The notes below the pieces were generated by a model that saw only the letters and a list, made by a program, of their open reading frames with translations, made no database searches and was not told where the DNA came from. The position numbers and the translations under genes were made by a program. Positions 30,663-40,101 of a DNA stretch of 64,000 nt are shown here, piece after piece. Origin of the DNA: Craspedostauros australis (taxonomy: Eukaryota > Bacillariophyta > Bacillariophyceae > Mastogloiales > Achnanthaceae); the NCBI GenBank assembly GCA_026770025.1, contig JAMXDE010000023.1:124001-188000 (forward strand), written 5' to 3'. Every line of letters begins with the position of its first letter. Positions within the stretch are counted from its first letter, which is position 1.

Positions 30663-32108
30663 CTAATTCATCATGCGCGACACCATGTTGACCTTGGGTG
30701 GCTTGGAGAACCAGATGTAATCCGACACCTTCGCCTGGTACTTCAGTGTTTTGGAACCTGTGCCAATCTCCAGTCGCATGTACCGGCTCTTCGACAGTGT
30801 GGTTTCCGCCGTTGGGTTCAGCAGGATGGTCGTCACAGCGTCTTCCGTCACCTTGGTCGACGCCTTGCCGCCCTGCTGCTGGCGCAGATAGGAGTAGACG
30901 CGCGGGATGCGACCGTTCATGCCCTGCAGGTATCGCACATCGGCGATGGGGGCCACGAGGAAGACCAACGAATCCGGACGCGAAACGGAATACGCGGCAG
31001 CGACCGTCGCGGCGGTCTCATGCACCAATATTCGTTCCGCGAAGAAATTACCGGGCGCATCCTGCGGTGCCTGCGGCTGGAAGTCCTTGAGCAGGGATCG
31101 ATCCGTGTAGAGGCGGAATTTGGGGTCGCCGGATAGAGCGATGAACCCCTCGGTGTCGGCGACGTAGCTGCTGCGTCGTGCGGGGTCCACATTCTGCAAT
31201 CCCTGCTGGCGCGCTGTGACGACATCCTCGAATTCGGGCGCTGCCGCGAGCAGCCGGATGGACCTCTTCTTGGCGTTGATCAGCAGTGGCATGTACGTCA
31301 CCAGCATGGGTTCCGACACACCCTTGCTCACCAAGGCGTTCTGAAGCGTGGCGCTATCACCCGTTGCGGCGAAGGCATCCAGATCGGACTGCGAGCTCAG
31401 CGGAACGAATGGCAATGCCATCGCCGTTTGCCCCTTGCGCTTGGACATGATGCCGTCCACGAGGCCGCTCGCCAGCTCCACGTCCTCCGATGTCACGGTC
31501 GGTGGCATGCCGAAGCAAACGAAGGACGCGAAGCCTTCTCCTTGGCGCTTTTCCTTGGTCTCGGTGAGACCGAACGTGGTCTGCACGGCATCGATGGTAC
31601 CGAACACGAGCTTGTTGAGTATGTTGTTGAGGTTGATGGTGTCAGCCTTGACGGCCACCTTGTCCGTGCCGGAACCCTTCCCCAGCTTCTTCAGCATATC
31701 CAGTTGTTTGGGAGCCGTCGCGAAGGGTATCATGGTCGGTGGCTGCGTGCTGTCCACGAAGAACATGGTGGGACGCTTGGCCGGTGTGAAGGTATCGTCC
31801 GCTGCGATGGCATCCTGGAGGTAGGTGCCGCCTCCCATCATGCCGCCGGCCGAAAGCATGAAACCGCGTGCGATGGTGGATTTGAACGCATCACGTCGCG
31901 ACATCTCGTCATCGCCCATCCAGCTGGGCAATGCCGTACGAGCATCATTCTGCCTGTCTCCTTCGCTTTCCTCCCCAACATGTTGTCTCAGGCCTTCACG
32001 CCGTTGATGCCGATGGCTCGCAAGGTGGATGGTTGGAAGGTACGCCTCGCAGGTGGCGAGAGTGACCAGAAGCGCTGCCGCCACGCGAAATGAGGACGAT
32101 CGCGGCAT
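30663..32108 (-). CDS. lumen-targeted DUF399/ChaN-like protein with Tat signal
   Basis: A 481-residue protein with three stacked targeting elements: a signal peptide with an aromatic start of the transit peptide (TCEAYLPTI, residues 18-26), a polar transit region, and a twin-arginine motif (MSRRDAFKS, 68-76) followed by a hydrophobic Gly/Ala stretch ending near AIAADD. This predicts Tat import into the thylakoid lumen. The body resembles the DUF399/ChaN (Tiki superfamily) fold: YMPLLINAKKRSIRLLAAAP is the strand-helix region, then ILVHETAATVAAAY, and near the C-end FLVAPIADVRYLQGMNGRIPR, where the family has its G-x-x-H-x-x-x-x-x-G-x-P-x-R end. The family His is not obvious here. ChaN binds haem; plant relatives include RETICULATA-type proteins. 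The function is not proven, and the family match is moderate. Confidence 0.72.
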   Translation of the reverse strand: MPRSSSFRVAAALLVTLATCEAYLPTIHLASHRHQRREGLRQHVGEESEGDRQNDARTALPSWMGDDEMSRRDAFKSTIARGFMLSAGGMMGGGTYLQDAIAADDTFTPAKRPTMFFVDSTQPPTMIPFATAPKQLDMLKKLGKGSGTDKVAVKADTINLNNILNKLVFGTIDAVQTTFGLTETKEKRQGEGFASFVCFGMPPTVTSEDVELASGLVDGIMSKRKGQTAMALPFVPLSSQSDLDAFAATGDSATLQNALVSKGVSEPMLVTYMPLLINAKKRSIRLLAAAPEFEDVVTARQQGLQNVDPARRSSYVADTEGFIALSGDPKFRLYTDRSLLKDFQPQAPQDAPGNFFAERILVHETAATVAAAYSVSRPDSLVFLVAPIADVRYLQGMNGRIPRVYSYLRQQQGGKASTKVTEDAVTTILLNPTAETTLSKSRYMRLEIGTGSKTLKYQAKVSDYIWFSKPPKVNMVSRMMN

Positions 32109-32858
32109 GGTTCTTTCTGTTCCTATATCGCGTCTGCTCTATGACGCAATATCGCCGATTGCTGCTTGCTGATTGCTTGCGTGGATTCTGTGGTACGAAC
32201 GTCTGCGATGGTGGGATAGTTGGTCTGTGGACCTTCACTGCAAGTCTGTGGACCTTCACTGCAAGTCTGTGGGTGGTGTTTGTGTGGAGCAGCTCGGAGG
32301 TGTCCAGAATGGCTGTCGGCATTTGCTCTGTGTCGAGTGGTTCTCGATGATGTTTCAGCCAGCGCTTGCGTGCAAGGGCCGGAGGTGGTTGAAGTGTTTG
32401 GTTTTGTGTTCTCTGTGGTGTCTGACTGATCGGATTGTTTTGGCTTTTGTGATGTGATGTTCTTGGATCTTGGGATCCGAAGTGCGTCACGAACAAAGAA
32501 AGATGTCATGGTACCACGGATGTCACCTGGATCGAGCATAGTATATCTAATGATACTATTTTGAGAACACAACGATTTAAGCTTTTATGGTACCTGTTCT
32601 TTGTAGTACTGTTGAATATCTTGCAGTACTCATTCCATCAAGAGTCGTGAAATCGCAAAACTCGAATCGTCGCAAGTTGTCTCTTTCGGCCGACCAAAGA
32701 TCGCACGACCACCCGTTGGCACTCATCACCACTGTCATCACTGCCACCAATAACTGCAACAACAGCAGAAGGACGTGACAACGGTGTCAAGCAGGTGATA
32801 TCTTGTGAATGATGAGTAGATTTACAAGCCAGGAGTCGAATTTACGAGTACAATTACT
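32109..32858. other. intergenic region with a 21-bp tandem duplication
   Basis: Upstream of the DUF399-like gene and 3' of the Eaf6-like gene. The only structure is the repeat at 32223-32273. No gene is supported. Confidence 0.5.
32223..32273. repeat. 21-bp direct tandem repeat, about 2.4 copies
   Basis: Two exact units (gtctgtggaccttcactgca plus one a) and a partial third, about 115-165 bases upstream of the DUF399-like gene start. Confidence 0.9.
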
Positions 32859-34073
32859 CTATGTGTTGTTGGATGCAGGGTCGACTGATTTCTGCCGCTT
32901 GTTCGGCCTTGGATTCGTGCCCGTAATGTCAGCGCTGGAGCTTTCGTCCGACCGCGCTTTCGTCTTCGTTGTTATCGTTGCTGCTTTTGCAGAGGATGCA
33001 GTGACTTCGGCTTTCTGTGTCGATTTGGCAGCGTCAGGAGCACCGCCGGCATGCGCTTTTGTAGCCATTTTTTGTGCTGTTGGAGTCGCTCGTCGTGTTG
33101 ATCCCGTTGGTTCGGCTGCTGCTGCTGCTGATGATGGACCTGCTGAAGATGATGCATCGGAGACTGCCGCATGCGCATTTGGTTGTGTTGCACTTGCATC
33201 TTTTGCACCGTTGCGATGAGATTGTGGAACAGCAGAATCCGATGCCTTCCGTGACGTTGACGCTGTTGCAAGTGCATGGTTGACCTCGGTGTCCGTCAAG
33301 GCCGCGTGGCTGCGCGAGAACCAACGGGAGCTGGCAGGTATTCTGCGTCCCGACACGTTCGTCCCCATGAAGCCCTGCGATGTGGAACCGCCGTTGTTCA
33401 TGTCCTTGGCATCCACGATGGTGTCCCACCCCCTATAGATGTTCCCATGTCCCGACGATTCTTCGTGATAAAGCTCCTCCCCACGTATGAGCTGCGTCTG
33501 GATGTTGGCAATGGCCGACACAGCCGTTCGGATTCTATGCTCCAGATCAGCGCGTGTGAAGATCCGATTCCTGGCGTTGTCATCGTCCTCGCCAGCATCA
33601 TTGGGATGGCCCCTAGTGCTTGTGCATTTATTGTCATCTGCATCTGCATCTGCATGCTCATCTGTATCTGCTCCAGTGGTAAGAAGTTGCGCTTGTTCCC
33701 GTGATAGACTCGCGCGAGGATCGGAAGTAGGATTGGTTTTGTCAGCAGAAGACGTCTTTGGAGGCTCAGCGTCCGTGTCAACATCGCCGCCTCCCTGCTT
33801 TGAATGCGTGGAGGTAACGGATGACTTCGCGGCTGCGTCTTTAGGCTTGACGCCAAGTTCTTCTTTCGTTGTGACACTCTGCTGCGCTTTTGCATGCGAT
33901 TGCGATTGATCGTGCTTGTCGTTGCTGGGCTCGCGGCCGTTCTTGGAAGCACCAGCACCGTTGTTGTCGTCGATGCTTTTGTTGGCTTGCTTTGGATCCG
34001 CCACAGCAGGTCGCAGGATGAGAGGCAGCACAACGCCAGAAGGACGGAATTTGAATCGACTGTGCATCGTCAT
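32859..34073 (-). CDS. Eaf6/MEAF6-like subunit of NuA4/MOZ histone acetyltransferase complexes
   Basis: Predicted chromatin-complex subunit. I start at ATG 34073 (404 residues); the frame is open to 34181, but that part encodes a THTH microsatellite and looks like leader. Homology covers about residues 170-259: a coiled region (RADLEHRIRTAVSAIANIQ), the signature HGNIYRGWD (in animals YGNIIRGWD), a gap, then RRIPASSRWFSRSHAAL (animal R..KEAERLFSKSS). The rest is low-complexity: a Ser/Thr/Asp-rich N-terminal half and an Ala/Ser/Lys-rich C-terminal half with a terminal basic patch (RPNKRQK) that could be a nuclear signal. MEAF6 is about 200 residues, so this copy is doubled by disordered flanks. 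The core assignment is good; which acetyltransferase it joins is unknown. Confidence 0.82.
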   Translation of the reverse strand: MTMHSRFKFRPSGVVLPLILRPAVADPKQANKSIDDNNGAGASKNGREPSNDKHDQSQSHAKAQQSVTTKEELGVKPKDAAAKSSVTSTHSKQGGGDVDTDAEPPKTSSADKTNPTSDPRASLSREQAQLLTTGADTDEHADADADDNKCTSTRGHPNDAGEDDDNARNRIFTRADLEHRIRTAVSAIANIQTQLIRGEELYHEESSGHGNIYRGWDTIVDAKDMNNGGSTSQGFMGTNVSGRRIPASSRWFSRSHAALTDTEVNHALATASTSRKASDSAVPQSHRNGAKDASATQPNAHAAVSDASSSAGPSSAAAAAEPTGSTRRATPTAQKMATKAHAGGAPDAAKSTQKAEVTASSAKAATITTKTKARSDESSSADITGTNPRPNKRQKSVDPASNNT

Positions 34074-35288
34074 CGCGCGGGAGTATGGATGTGTGTGTGT
34101 GTCTGCGTTGGCGAGAATGGAGAAGCGCGGTTGGATCTCTTCACTTCTGGCTTGGACGTGTCGGTGGTTGTGAATTGTCACAAGTCTCTTCTCTCCTCTT
34201 CTTTTCTCTGCGTACGATTACTCGTAGTTATAGTACTCGTATGACGGGCGTGGGAGATTGTTGGAGCACCACTGCTGCTCTACATACATGCAATTGCTAT
34301 CTCTCGCACACTTCTAATGGGTGTGATACAAGTATCATACCATACAAGTGCTCTGTGGCATGCCGCATCCGCAAATGCTCTGATGAGAGTACGAGCAGCG
34401 TCGCTCCATTTCTGCTTCAACTTCCCAGAATCACCATGGTCGCCAGATCGCCATCGCGCATTTTGTGCGTACCACAAACAACGGTACCGAACACGCGTTG
34501 GATGTACCGCGTTGGTGGTGGCAACAAGGGATATTTTTCCGCCACACGTGTTCGCTGCGCTTGTTGTGTTGTCGTGGCGACTGTACGTGTTGTGCCCACC
34601 GCGCCGTGAAGCACGGAATCGTGCGCCAGATTTTTTTGCATTCCCATCTGCGCCAACCGTCGTGTTGGCGTCAAAATCCACCTGCTCGTGGTACATGCTG
34701 TACGTGCAGCGCTACATACAGCAACGCCGCTGTAGCGTTGTGTACGCGGTGTTGTGTCTGTGCCGTTCTGGCTGATGCGCGAATTTCTTCCTCACTGGCC
34801 GTGACTTGCGCGCTGGTGTTCATGTGCGAAGAATTTATCGCGTGCAATCGCTGGTTGTTGGGACTCCTGTCAAACAACGATGCAACACGGCCCAAACAGA
34901 AGCGCGCTACAGCTGCAAACAACAGGCACCACGCAGCAGCCGCAGTGGGTGTACTACCACGCAGTACGCAACACGACAGTCGCCGTAGCACACCGTACAC
35001 TGCGCTACAGTAGATCAACGCGCCGTACAGCCCAGCGTACAACGTACGCCGCACGAGTACAACGCGCAGCCACCCATGACGCCCCAATACACAAACAGCC
35101 TCGCCAAACGCAGTTTTACCGCGCAAACGCTGAGCAACACGAGGAATCGTCGCTGATCACCGCTCTTTTACCGTATTGCACACAAGTCATTATCAGACTG
35201 AACAAGCAAAGATAAGGCAAAGCAGCGTCGATTGCAACACACACCACCACCAAGTGGAACAGAAGTCAACAGATTAACAACAGTCAAG
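34074..35288. other. divergent intergenic region (Eaf6-like / HMGB) with short dispersed inverted motifs
   Basis: The left part, upstream of the Eaf6-like gene, has a GT microsatellite and TACTCGTA at 34219 and 34234. The right part (about 34540-35130) has an unusual texture rich in GTAC, TTGTG and CGCTAC words. GCGCTACA occurs at 34709, 34904 and 35002, with near-inverse TGTAGCG at about 34731. No domain-bearing frame is seen. Confidence 0.5.
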
Positions 35289-36983
35289 ATGGCGTACGAA
35301 TACGATTCAGTCGACGAGGTCGAGGAGGACGAGATTGAGGAAGAAGAGGAGGAGGAAGTCGTGATCGCCCCCAAGAAGCGACGCGGAAAGAAGTGGAAGG
35401 TGTGTACCCCTTTGAGAAAGGAGAAGGATATCCTCTGACCCTGCGGCAGCGTTGTGCTGTTGTTTGCATGCGCCACTCCATGCTGGTGCGATTGAAGCGA
35501 AGACGTCTGTGCCCGTTCGTGCAGGATGCCGCAACCGCCTTGGGTGTAAATGTTGATGCGGGGAAGGGTTGCCGCAATGCCACATGGTGCCATGACTTTC
35601 ATGTCCTGTTCGGAATGGTGGGACGCCATGCCTGGAGTTGTCTACCGTCAGCATTCTTTGGATCTTGTCCATGTTCTTGCGCACCACCTCACTAACATCG
35701 TCAATTGCATCTTGTATTGCCCGCATCACTTCGTCTGCGCCAAAATACCCCACCGTGTTGATACAGGATCCAAACAAGCCCAAGAGAGCCATGTCTGCCT
35801 TCTTCCTCTATTCCCAGGCATACCGTGCCCAGGTGAAGGCGCAGAACCCAGAGGCCAGTTTCGGCGATGTGGTAAGTTCATTGTGAAAGTGATGGTCGTT
35901 GTGATGCCTGTGGGTGCAAAAGCGGTAAAGTGCTCATTGTGGTGTGAAAGCCTTGTTGGTGGAATTTTTTTGATGGGACTTTGGTTTTATGTGCGGTTGG
36001 TTGGTTCGATGATGTGGACCGAATAAATTGTGCGTGTTTTGTGATGCACAGGTGGTAAGAGCGTGGGGTCGGTGTGTGTTGTGCACAACGTGCGATGTGG
36101 TTGGTGTGTGGTGTGCGTGAGGGTGTTGCTGGCGACACTGTTGCACATCGTTGCAACGTTGCTCCACAAGCCATCACGCAGCACGTTCACAGCCGCACTC
36201 AAACCCCCGCTCAGCCTCACGCACAGCGACGCTGACAGGCAAAACACCGCGAGCCGCGAAATCAACGGTGTCGGCCGCCATCGCGGTGCCATCGCGACGC
36301 GATGCTTCGTGGTGCTGGTGTTGCAAACGCAAACACCGTGTCACGACCGCACCACGCTCTCAATCCACAAACAACAGCATCTCGTCAGCCTTCTCGTTGC
36401 CTCTGGTACTTTCTCTACGATCGAGAAATTTACATAGGGCACCATCGAGAAAAGAATTTTTCAAGTACCTTCTTCGGACGAAACATTTTAACGGACAATC
36501 CAGGACTCACCCATCCACAACTCCCACACCACCTCTGCTTCTAACTCCTTCCTGTAACCATCCAATCTTTTGGCGCGCACTACCATACATCCATAGGCCC
36601 GCCTGCTGTCGCAGCAGTACCGTGCCATGACCGACAAGGAGATGAAGAAGTGGACCAAGAAGGCCGAGGCCGACAAGATCCGCTACCAGGAGGAGATGAA
36701 GCACTACACACCAGCTGAAGAGCCAGGTGGCAAGAGAAAGAAGGCGAAGAAGGACCCCAACGCACCCAAGCGCAACATGAGCGCCTACTTCCTCTACTCG
36801 GTGCACATCCGACCTCAAATAAAAGATGAGAATCCGGAGGCGAGCTTCGGTGACATCGCCCGCATCATCTCCGCTCGCTTCAAGGAGCTCACTGACAAGG
36901 AGCGCAAGCGCTGGGACAAGAGAGCCGCTGAGGACAAGGAGAGATACCAGCGCGAGATGGCCGTGTACAACTCCGGTGGTTAA
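35289..36983 (+). CDS. HMGB-type protein with two HMG boxes, three exons
   Basis: Abundant non-sequence-specific DNA-bending chromatin protein, 200 residues. Exons are 35289-35399, 35767-35871 and 36597-36983, with donors GTGTGT and GTAAGT, acceptors CAG and TAG, all phase 0. Exon 1 encodes an acidic N-tail (a long Glu run) and a basic KKRRGKKWK patch. Box A spans exons 2-3: [17 protein letters not shown], then ASFGDV joined to [15 protein letters not shown]. Box B follows in exon 3: [32 protein letters not shown] and DKERYQREM, ending in NSGG. Acidic tails are usually C-terminal in HMGB; here it is N-terminal. Strong codon bias toward C-ending codons suggests high expression. Intron 2 is the longest in the window (725 bases). 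Confidence 0.94.
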
Positions 36984-37562
36984 GCAGCAGCAGCAGCAAC
37001 CACCATGGTGCATAGGGACATACCACACATTGTCGGTCACCATGTCAGCGACATGCTAGCGACGATGTCGTCTTCACCAGAAACGGGAAATACACGAGCA
37101 GAGCCGAGACGGAGGTGTTCTCGCACGACCTCGCGCATCAGTCGTATGGAACCGCAGCTCGTGACAGGTGTTGAAGCTCAAGCATCGAGCATGCGCATGC
37201 GCATGCACATTCCACGAAGTTGGCGAATCCAGTCGCCTGATGCGTTTGTGAAACAGTAGTGATTGTATAACTTGAGAAACACACAGCAAGATCAAACTAA
37301 AATAAGACAAATCAGAAACACCGACAAGCCGTGGAGTGAGCGTTACTTTTGTGAGAGTTTGGTGTTGCTGAGCATTGATACTGACGGAAAGTTACTGCTA
37401 CTCCACTATTACTCCGACCCATTCGCAGACGCACGTATTGTGTGTGGACGGCTCCAGTTCCGCTCGAACAGAACTGGTGCAGAACGGCATGATACTAATA
37501 CGCAGTCGTACTTTCCGATGATTCAACACCGCTCATGCTCATGCTAACGCTCGAGCCTGCTC
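36984..37562. other. intergenic region, tail to tail
   Basis: Shared 3' flank of the HMGB and CGL160-like genes. A short CAG run (36984-37000) directly follows the HMGB stop codon. Nothing else is seen. Confidence 0.5.
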
Positions 37563-38267
37563 TCAGTCATTGATCTCACGCAGACCTTGGCTGAGGGAGC
37601 CGAGCTGGTAGGTGAAGAAGCCGATGATGGACGGTATCTCCAGCAATCCGTAGACGCGGAACTTGCCGACCAAGATGAAAAGCATGATGAGGAATGCAAA
37701 CCGCGCCTGGCCGACTCCCGATCCCTTCACTGTGTCAACATCGTCGATCGATCCGCCGATCGTCTCCACGAACTTGCCCAATCCGTAGGTGTACGCCAGC
37801 CCGAAGGAAGCACCGAACACGTACGAAAAGGCGAAGAATGGATCGTCGAACAGCACCCAGCAGAAGGCGAAGATGATCGCGCTGAAGAACGCCGTGTCCA
37901 CGAGCAGCGCGGTTCGTCGCGCCGCGAACTTGTTGTTCTCCTCCTCGCGGACGCTCTTCGTCTCGTTGTCCTCGATCTCCTGCGCGATCTGCTTCTGCTG
38001 CTCCCAGAAATCGTCATTCGAGCTTGCCATCAGCATCTGCGATGGATGTCTGACGTGTGGATTGGTGGCAGCAGCGCTGATTGCAGCTGAGCTTGATGAC
38101 GCCGGGCGTGCTGCGCCGCATCGCACGGATGCACCTTGCGGTGTGCGCAGCGCGGATGGCATCTGGAACGCATGGATCGTACTTGAAGTAGAACTGACAA
38201 TTGCTGATGTCACCATGATGGCAGCGACCATCTGCGCGGAAAGCCCGGTTGGGTGTCTCAACATCAT
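37563..38267 (-). CDS. CGL160/Atp1-like plastid ATP-synthase assembly protein
   Basis: Predicted thylakoid membrane protein of 234 residues related to ATP synthase protein I (Atp1/UncI) and to the C-terminal domain of CGL160, which helps build the c-ring of the CFo part of chloroplast ATP synthase. I start at ATG 38267 (MMLRHPTG), which gives a signal peptide ending at IHAFQMP, an ASAF-like plastid signal; the frame is open upstream to 38540 but is Gln/His-rich leader. After a transit peptide and a charged helix (WEQQKQIAQEIEDNE) come four hydrophobic segments: LLVDTAFFSAIIFAFCWVLF, FFAFSYVFGASFGLAYTYG, QARFAFLIMLFILVGKF and LEIPSIIGFFTYQLGSL. The last two match the Atp1 pattern (K-A-R-L...P-x-L-L-G-F-x-x-Y). 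The family call is good by motif. Confidence 0.8.
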   Translation of the reverse strand: MMLRHPTGLSAQMVAAIMVTSAIVSSTSSTIHAFQMPSALRTPQGASVRCGAARPASSSSAAISAAATNPHVRHPSQMLMASSNDDFWEQQKQIAQEIEDNETKSVREEENNKFAARRTALLVDTAFFSAIIFAFCWVLFDDPFFAFSYVFGASFGLAYTYGLGKFVETIGGSIDDVDTVKGSGVGQARFAFLIMLFILVGKFRVYGLLEIPSIIGFFTYQLGSLSQGLREIND

Positions 38268-38351
38268 GATCGTGGTTGGTTTGACTTGAAGCAGCGGCGA
38301 GTAGCAACGTGCCAGCGTCCTGAGTGTGGGGTGGCTGCCAGTACGATCACG
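38268..38351. promoter_or_regulatory. short divergent spacer, possible bidirectional promoter
   Basis: Only 84 bases separate the start codons of the CGL160-like gene (-) and the small plastid-type gene (+). If both are real, they share promoter DNA and their leaders may overlap. No TATA-like box is seen. Confidence 0.35.
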
Positions 38352-38729
38352 ATGCCAATGAGGATACTGCGATGCTTGGCTCGATGTGCGGTGTGGACTC
38401 TTGGGTGTCGAGGGGCCACTCTCCTCGTACTCGTCTTGGTGTTGATGTTGATGTTGTTGATGTGTCTTCTCTCTTGTGTTGATGGATTTGACAACAAACA
38501 TCCGGCGGCATCGGCGAATCCATTCGTGGTGAAAGATCAATCACGAACACACCGAAACAAGACGAGGAAAGCGTGTGGTGTCCGATTGGCACCAATCGCC
38601 ACAGCACAACGCCAACACCACTCGTTTGGACTAGCACAACAACAGCGGATTGGAAGCATCATCCCAAACATCGCGTGGGACGCAGACGAACAGATAAAGA
38701 GACGAATGGAGGCATTGATGAAGAGATAA
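38352..38729 (+). CDS. small protein with plastid-type bipartite presequence
   Basis: A 125-residue frame that I think is a real small gene. It begins MPMRILRCLARCAVWTLG, has a very hydrophobic core (LLVLVLVLMLMLLMCLLSC) and then VDGFDNK, where the Phe follows a Gly in an ASAF-like context. A basic, Ser/Arg/Lys-rich segment follows, as in transit peptides. The mature part would be only about 50 residues, ending in an amphipathic helix (WDADEQIKRRMEALMKR). I do not recognise the family. It lies head to head with the CGL160-like gene and next to a predicted lumen protein, which supports a plastid role. The alternative is a chance frame in the CGL160 5' region; the opposite strand here encodes only that gene's low-complexity leader. 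A second in-frame ATG is at 38358. Confidence 0.45.
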   Translation: MPMRILRCLARCAVWTLGCRGATLLVLVLVLMLMLLMCLLSCVDGFDNKHPAASANPFVVKDQSRTHRNKTRKACGVRLAPIATAQRQHHSFGLAQQQRIGSIIPNIAWDADEQIKRRMEALMKR

Positions 38730-38866
38730 GTACAGAGTCCAATGCGAGCTAGATTTCCTGCAGTAAGAATACCCGTAGATTGCCCTACTCTGAGATGATC
38801 TCTAGCACCAATACACACAATAGCTTTGAGTCGAAAAAAAGCTGCTGTTGCGATTGCCGAGTATCT

Positions 38867-39625
38867 TTACAGGTAGGGCAGCTTCTTGAAGTCCAAAGCA
38901 AGCTCCGCGTTGGCCTCGAAGATGTACTTGTTGTAGGCGTTGCCTCCGGCGACGTACAGATCACGCATCTTCTTCGCGAGCTCGCCAGGCGATGGCTTCT
39001 TCGCGCCGAGTCCAAACAACCCACCGCCTGCGCTCTCTTCTCCAAGGGCGATCTTGGCTGTCTGCTGCATCTCGGTGATGATCGTCCGCATCTCGTCAAC
39101 GTGCACCTTCATCTTCCTCGTCTTCGTGCTGATGGAGCTGTCCGAAAAGGCCGCGGCGTACAGATCGCATGCCACCAGCACCCGAGAATCGGAGAATCCT
39201 CCCGCCTGCGCCGCGCGATCGGCGATGCCACCGTCGGCCTTGGCACGATCCTCCTTCGTCTTCTTCGGCGGTTCCGCCAGGGCCAGTTTGATCCCGTTCC
39301 AATCGCTCTTCTCCACCAAAGCACGCAGGTCTCGCTTGAAGAACTCGCCGCCGGCCGTGATCCTTGGAGAGTACCGATCGTAGGCCTGATCTAGAGTCGC
39401 TCTGCCGCGGGCGAAGGCGCGTTGTGGGAAGCCACCGAGGGCCACCCCCATCCCGACCGCAGGAACGGCGGATGCCACAGCCGCGATGAAGTTCTTCCTG
39501 TCGATAGCGGCGCGCGCTTCGGGAATCTGGCTGCCCTTCTTCGTGCCGTGCCCGATGCTTTGCAGCGCGACGGCGGAAGAAGCCAGCAGCAGGAGTAACG
39601 ACCACACCTCACGACGACCCATCAT
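38867..39625 (-). CDS. predicted thylakoid-lumen protein (possibly PsbQ-like helical)
   Basis: A 252-residue protein with a layered plastid presequence: signal peptide (LLLLLASSAVALQSIG), a short transit part, then a second hydrophobic segment (IAAVASAVPAVGMGVALGG) ending in an AFA cleavage site (FPQRAFARG). That is the pattern of lumen proteins of complex plastids. The mature part (about 180 residues) is mostly helical and charged: YDRYSPRITAGGEFFKRDL, DWNGIKLALAEPPKK, a middle helix with HVDEMRTIITEMQQTAK, a Gly-rich loop (GGGLFGLGAKK), and a last helix ending FKKLPYL. A four-helix PsbQ/Psb31-type extrinsic photosystem II protein is possible, but I cannot show it from sequence alone. It is downstream of two other plastid-type genes. 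Confidence 0.78.
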   Translation of the reverse strand: MMGRREVWSLLLLLASSAVALQSIGHGTKKGSQIPEARAAIDRKNFIAAVASAVPAVGMGVALGGFPQRAFARGRATLDQAYDRYSPRITAGGEFFKRDLRALVEKSDWNGIKLALAEPPKKTKEDRAKADGGIADRAAQAGGFSDSRVLVACDLYAAAFSDSSISTKTRKMKVHVDEMRTIITEMQQTAKIALGEESAGGGLFGLGAKKPSPGELAKKMRDLYVAGGNAYNKYIFEANAELALDFKKLPYL

Positions 39626-40101
39626 GTTTCAGAATGTTTGCAGTAGAGTACGAGAACGGTATGTTTCGGTATGATACGGCTTCAGTTGGCTCTCGAGAGA
39701 TCTTTCAGTTGCATTTGTGCGCCGTCGCACAAGGCAGGACAAGGAGGCAGCAGAAGATTCTCGATCCTCATGGTCTCTCAGCACAGACCCTTACGTCTCT
39801 CGTTCTCTTTGACGGTAGACATCAACGTCAGGCCCACAAGAGTGGTGGTGGCAGTACGACTACTGATGTCGATGTTGACATGCCGATGGATGCGCACATC
39901 GTTTCGCGATCTTGTGTTTGACACCAATCACGACGAATCATCCAATCAATGTCGCTCTTGATGGGAATCAACACTATCCACGACTTGTTTGAATCAGGCT
40001 ATTAGATAGAAACTAGGATAATAACTACATGCGCATGTCACGTGAGAAGGAAGCGATCATTGACGACGCCTGGTATCTTCCACCAGCAACAGTGACGCTC
40101 A
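39626..40101. other. intergenic region
   Basis: Upstream of the lumen-protein gene and 3' of the ABC transporter gene. No frame with a domain and no repeat of note. Confidence 0.5.

Noticed and set aside
34074-34181. N-terminal extension of the Eaf6-like protein
   Set aside because: The extra 36 residues are encoded by a GT microsatellite and look like untranslated leader.
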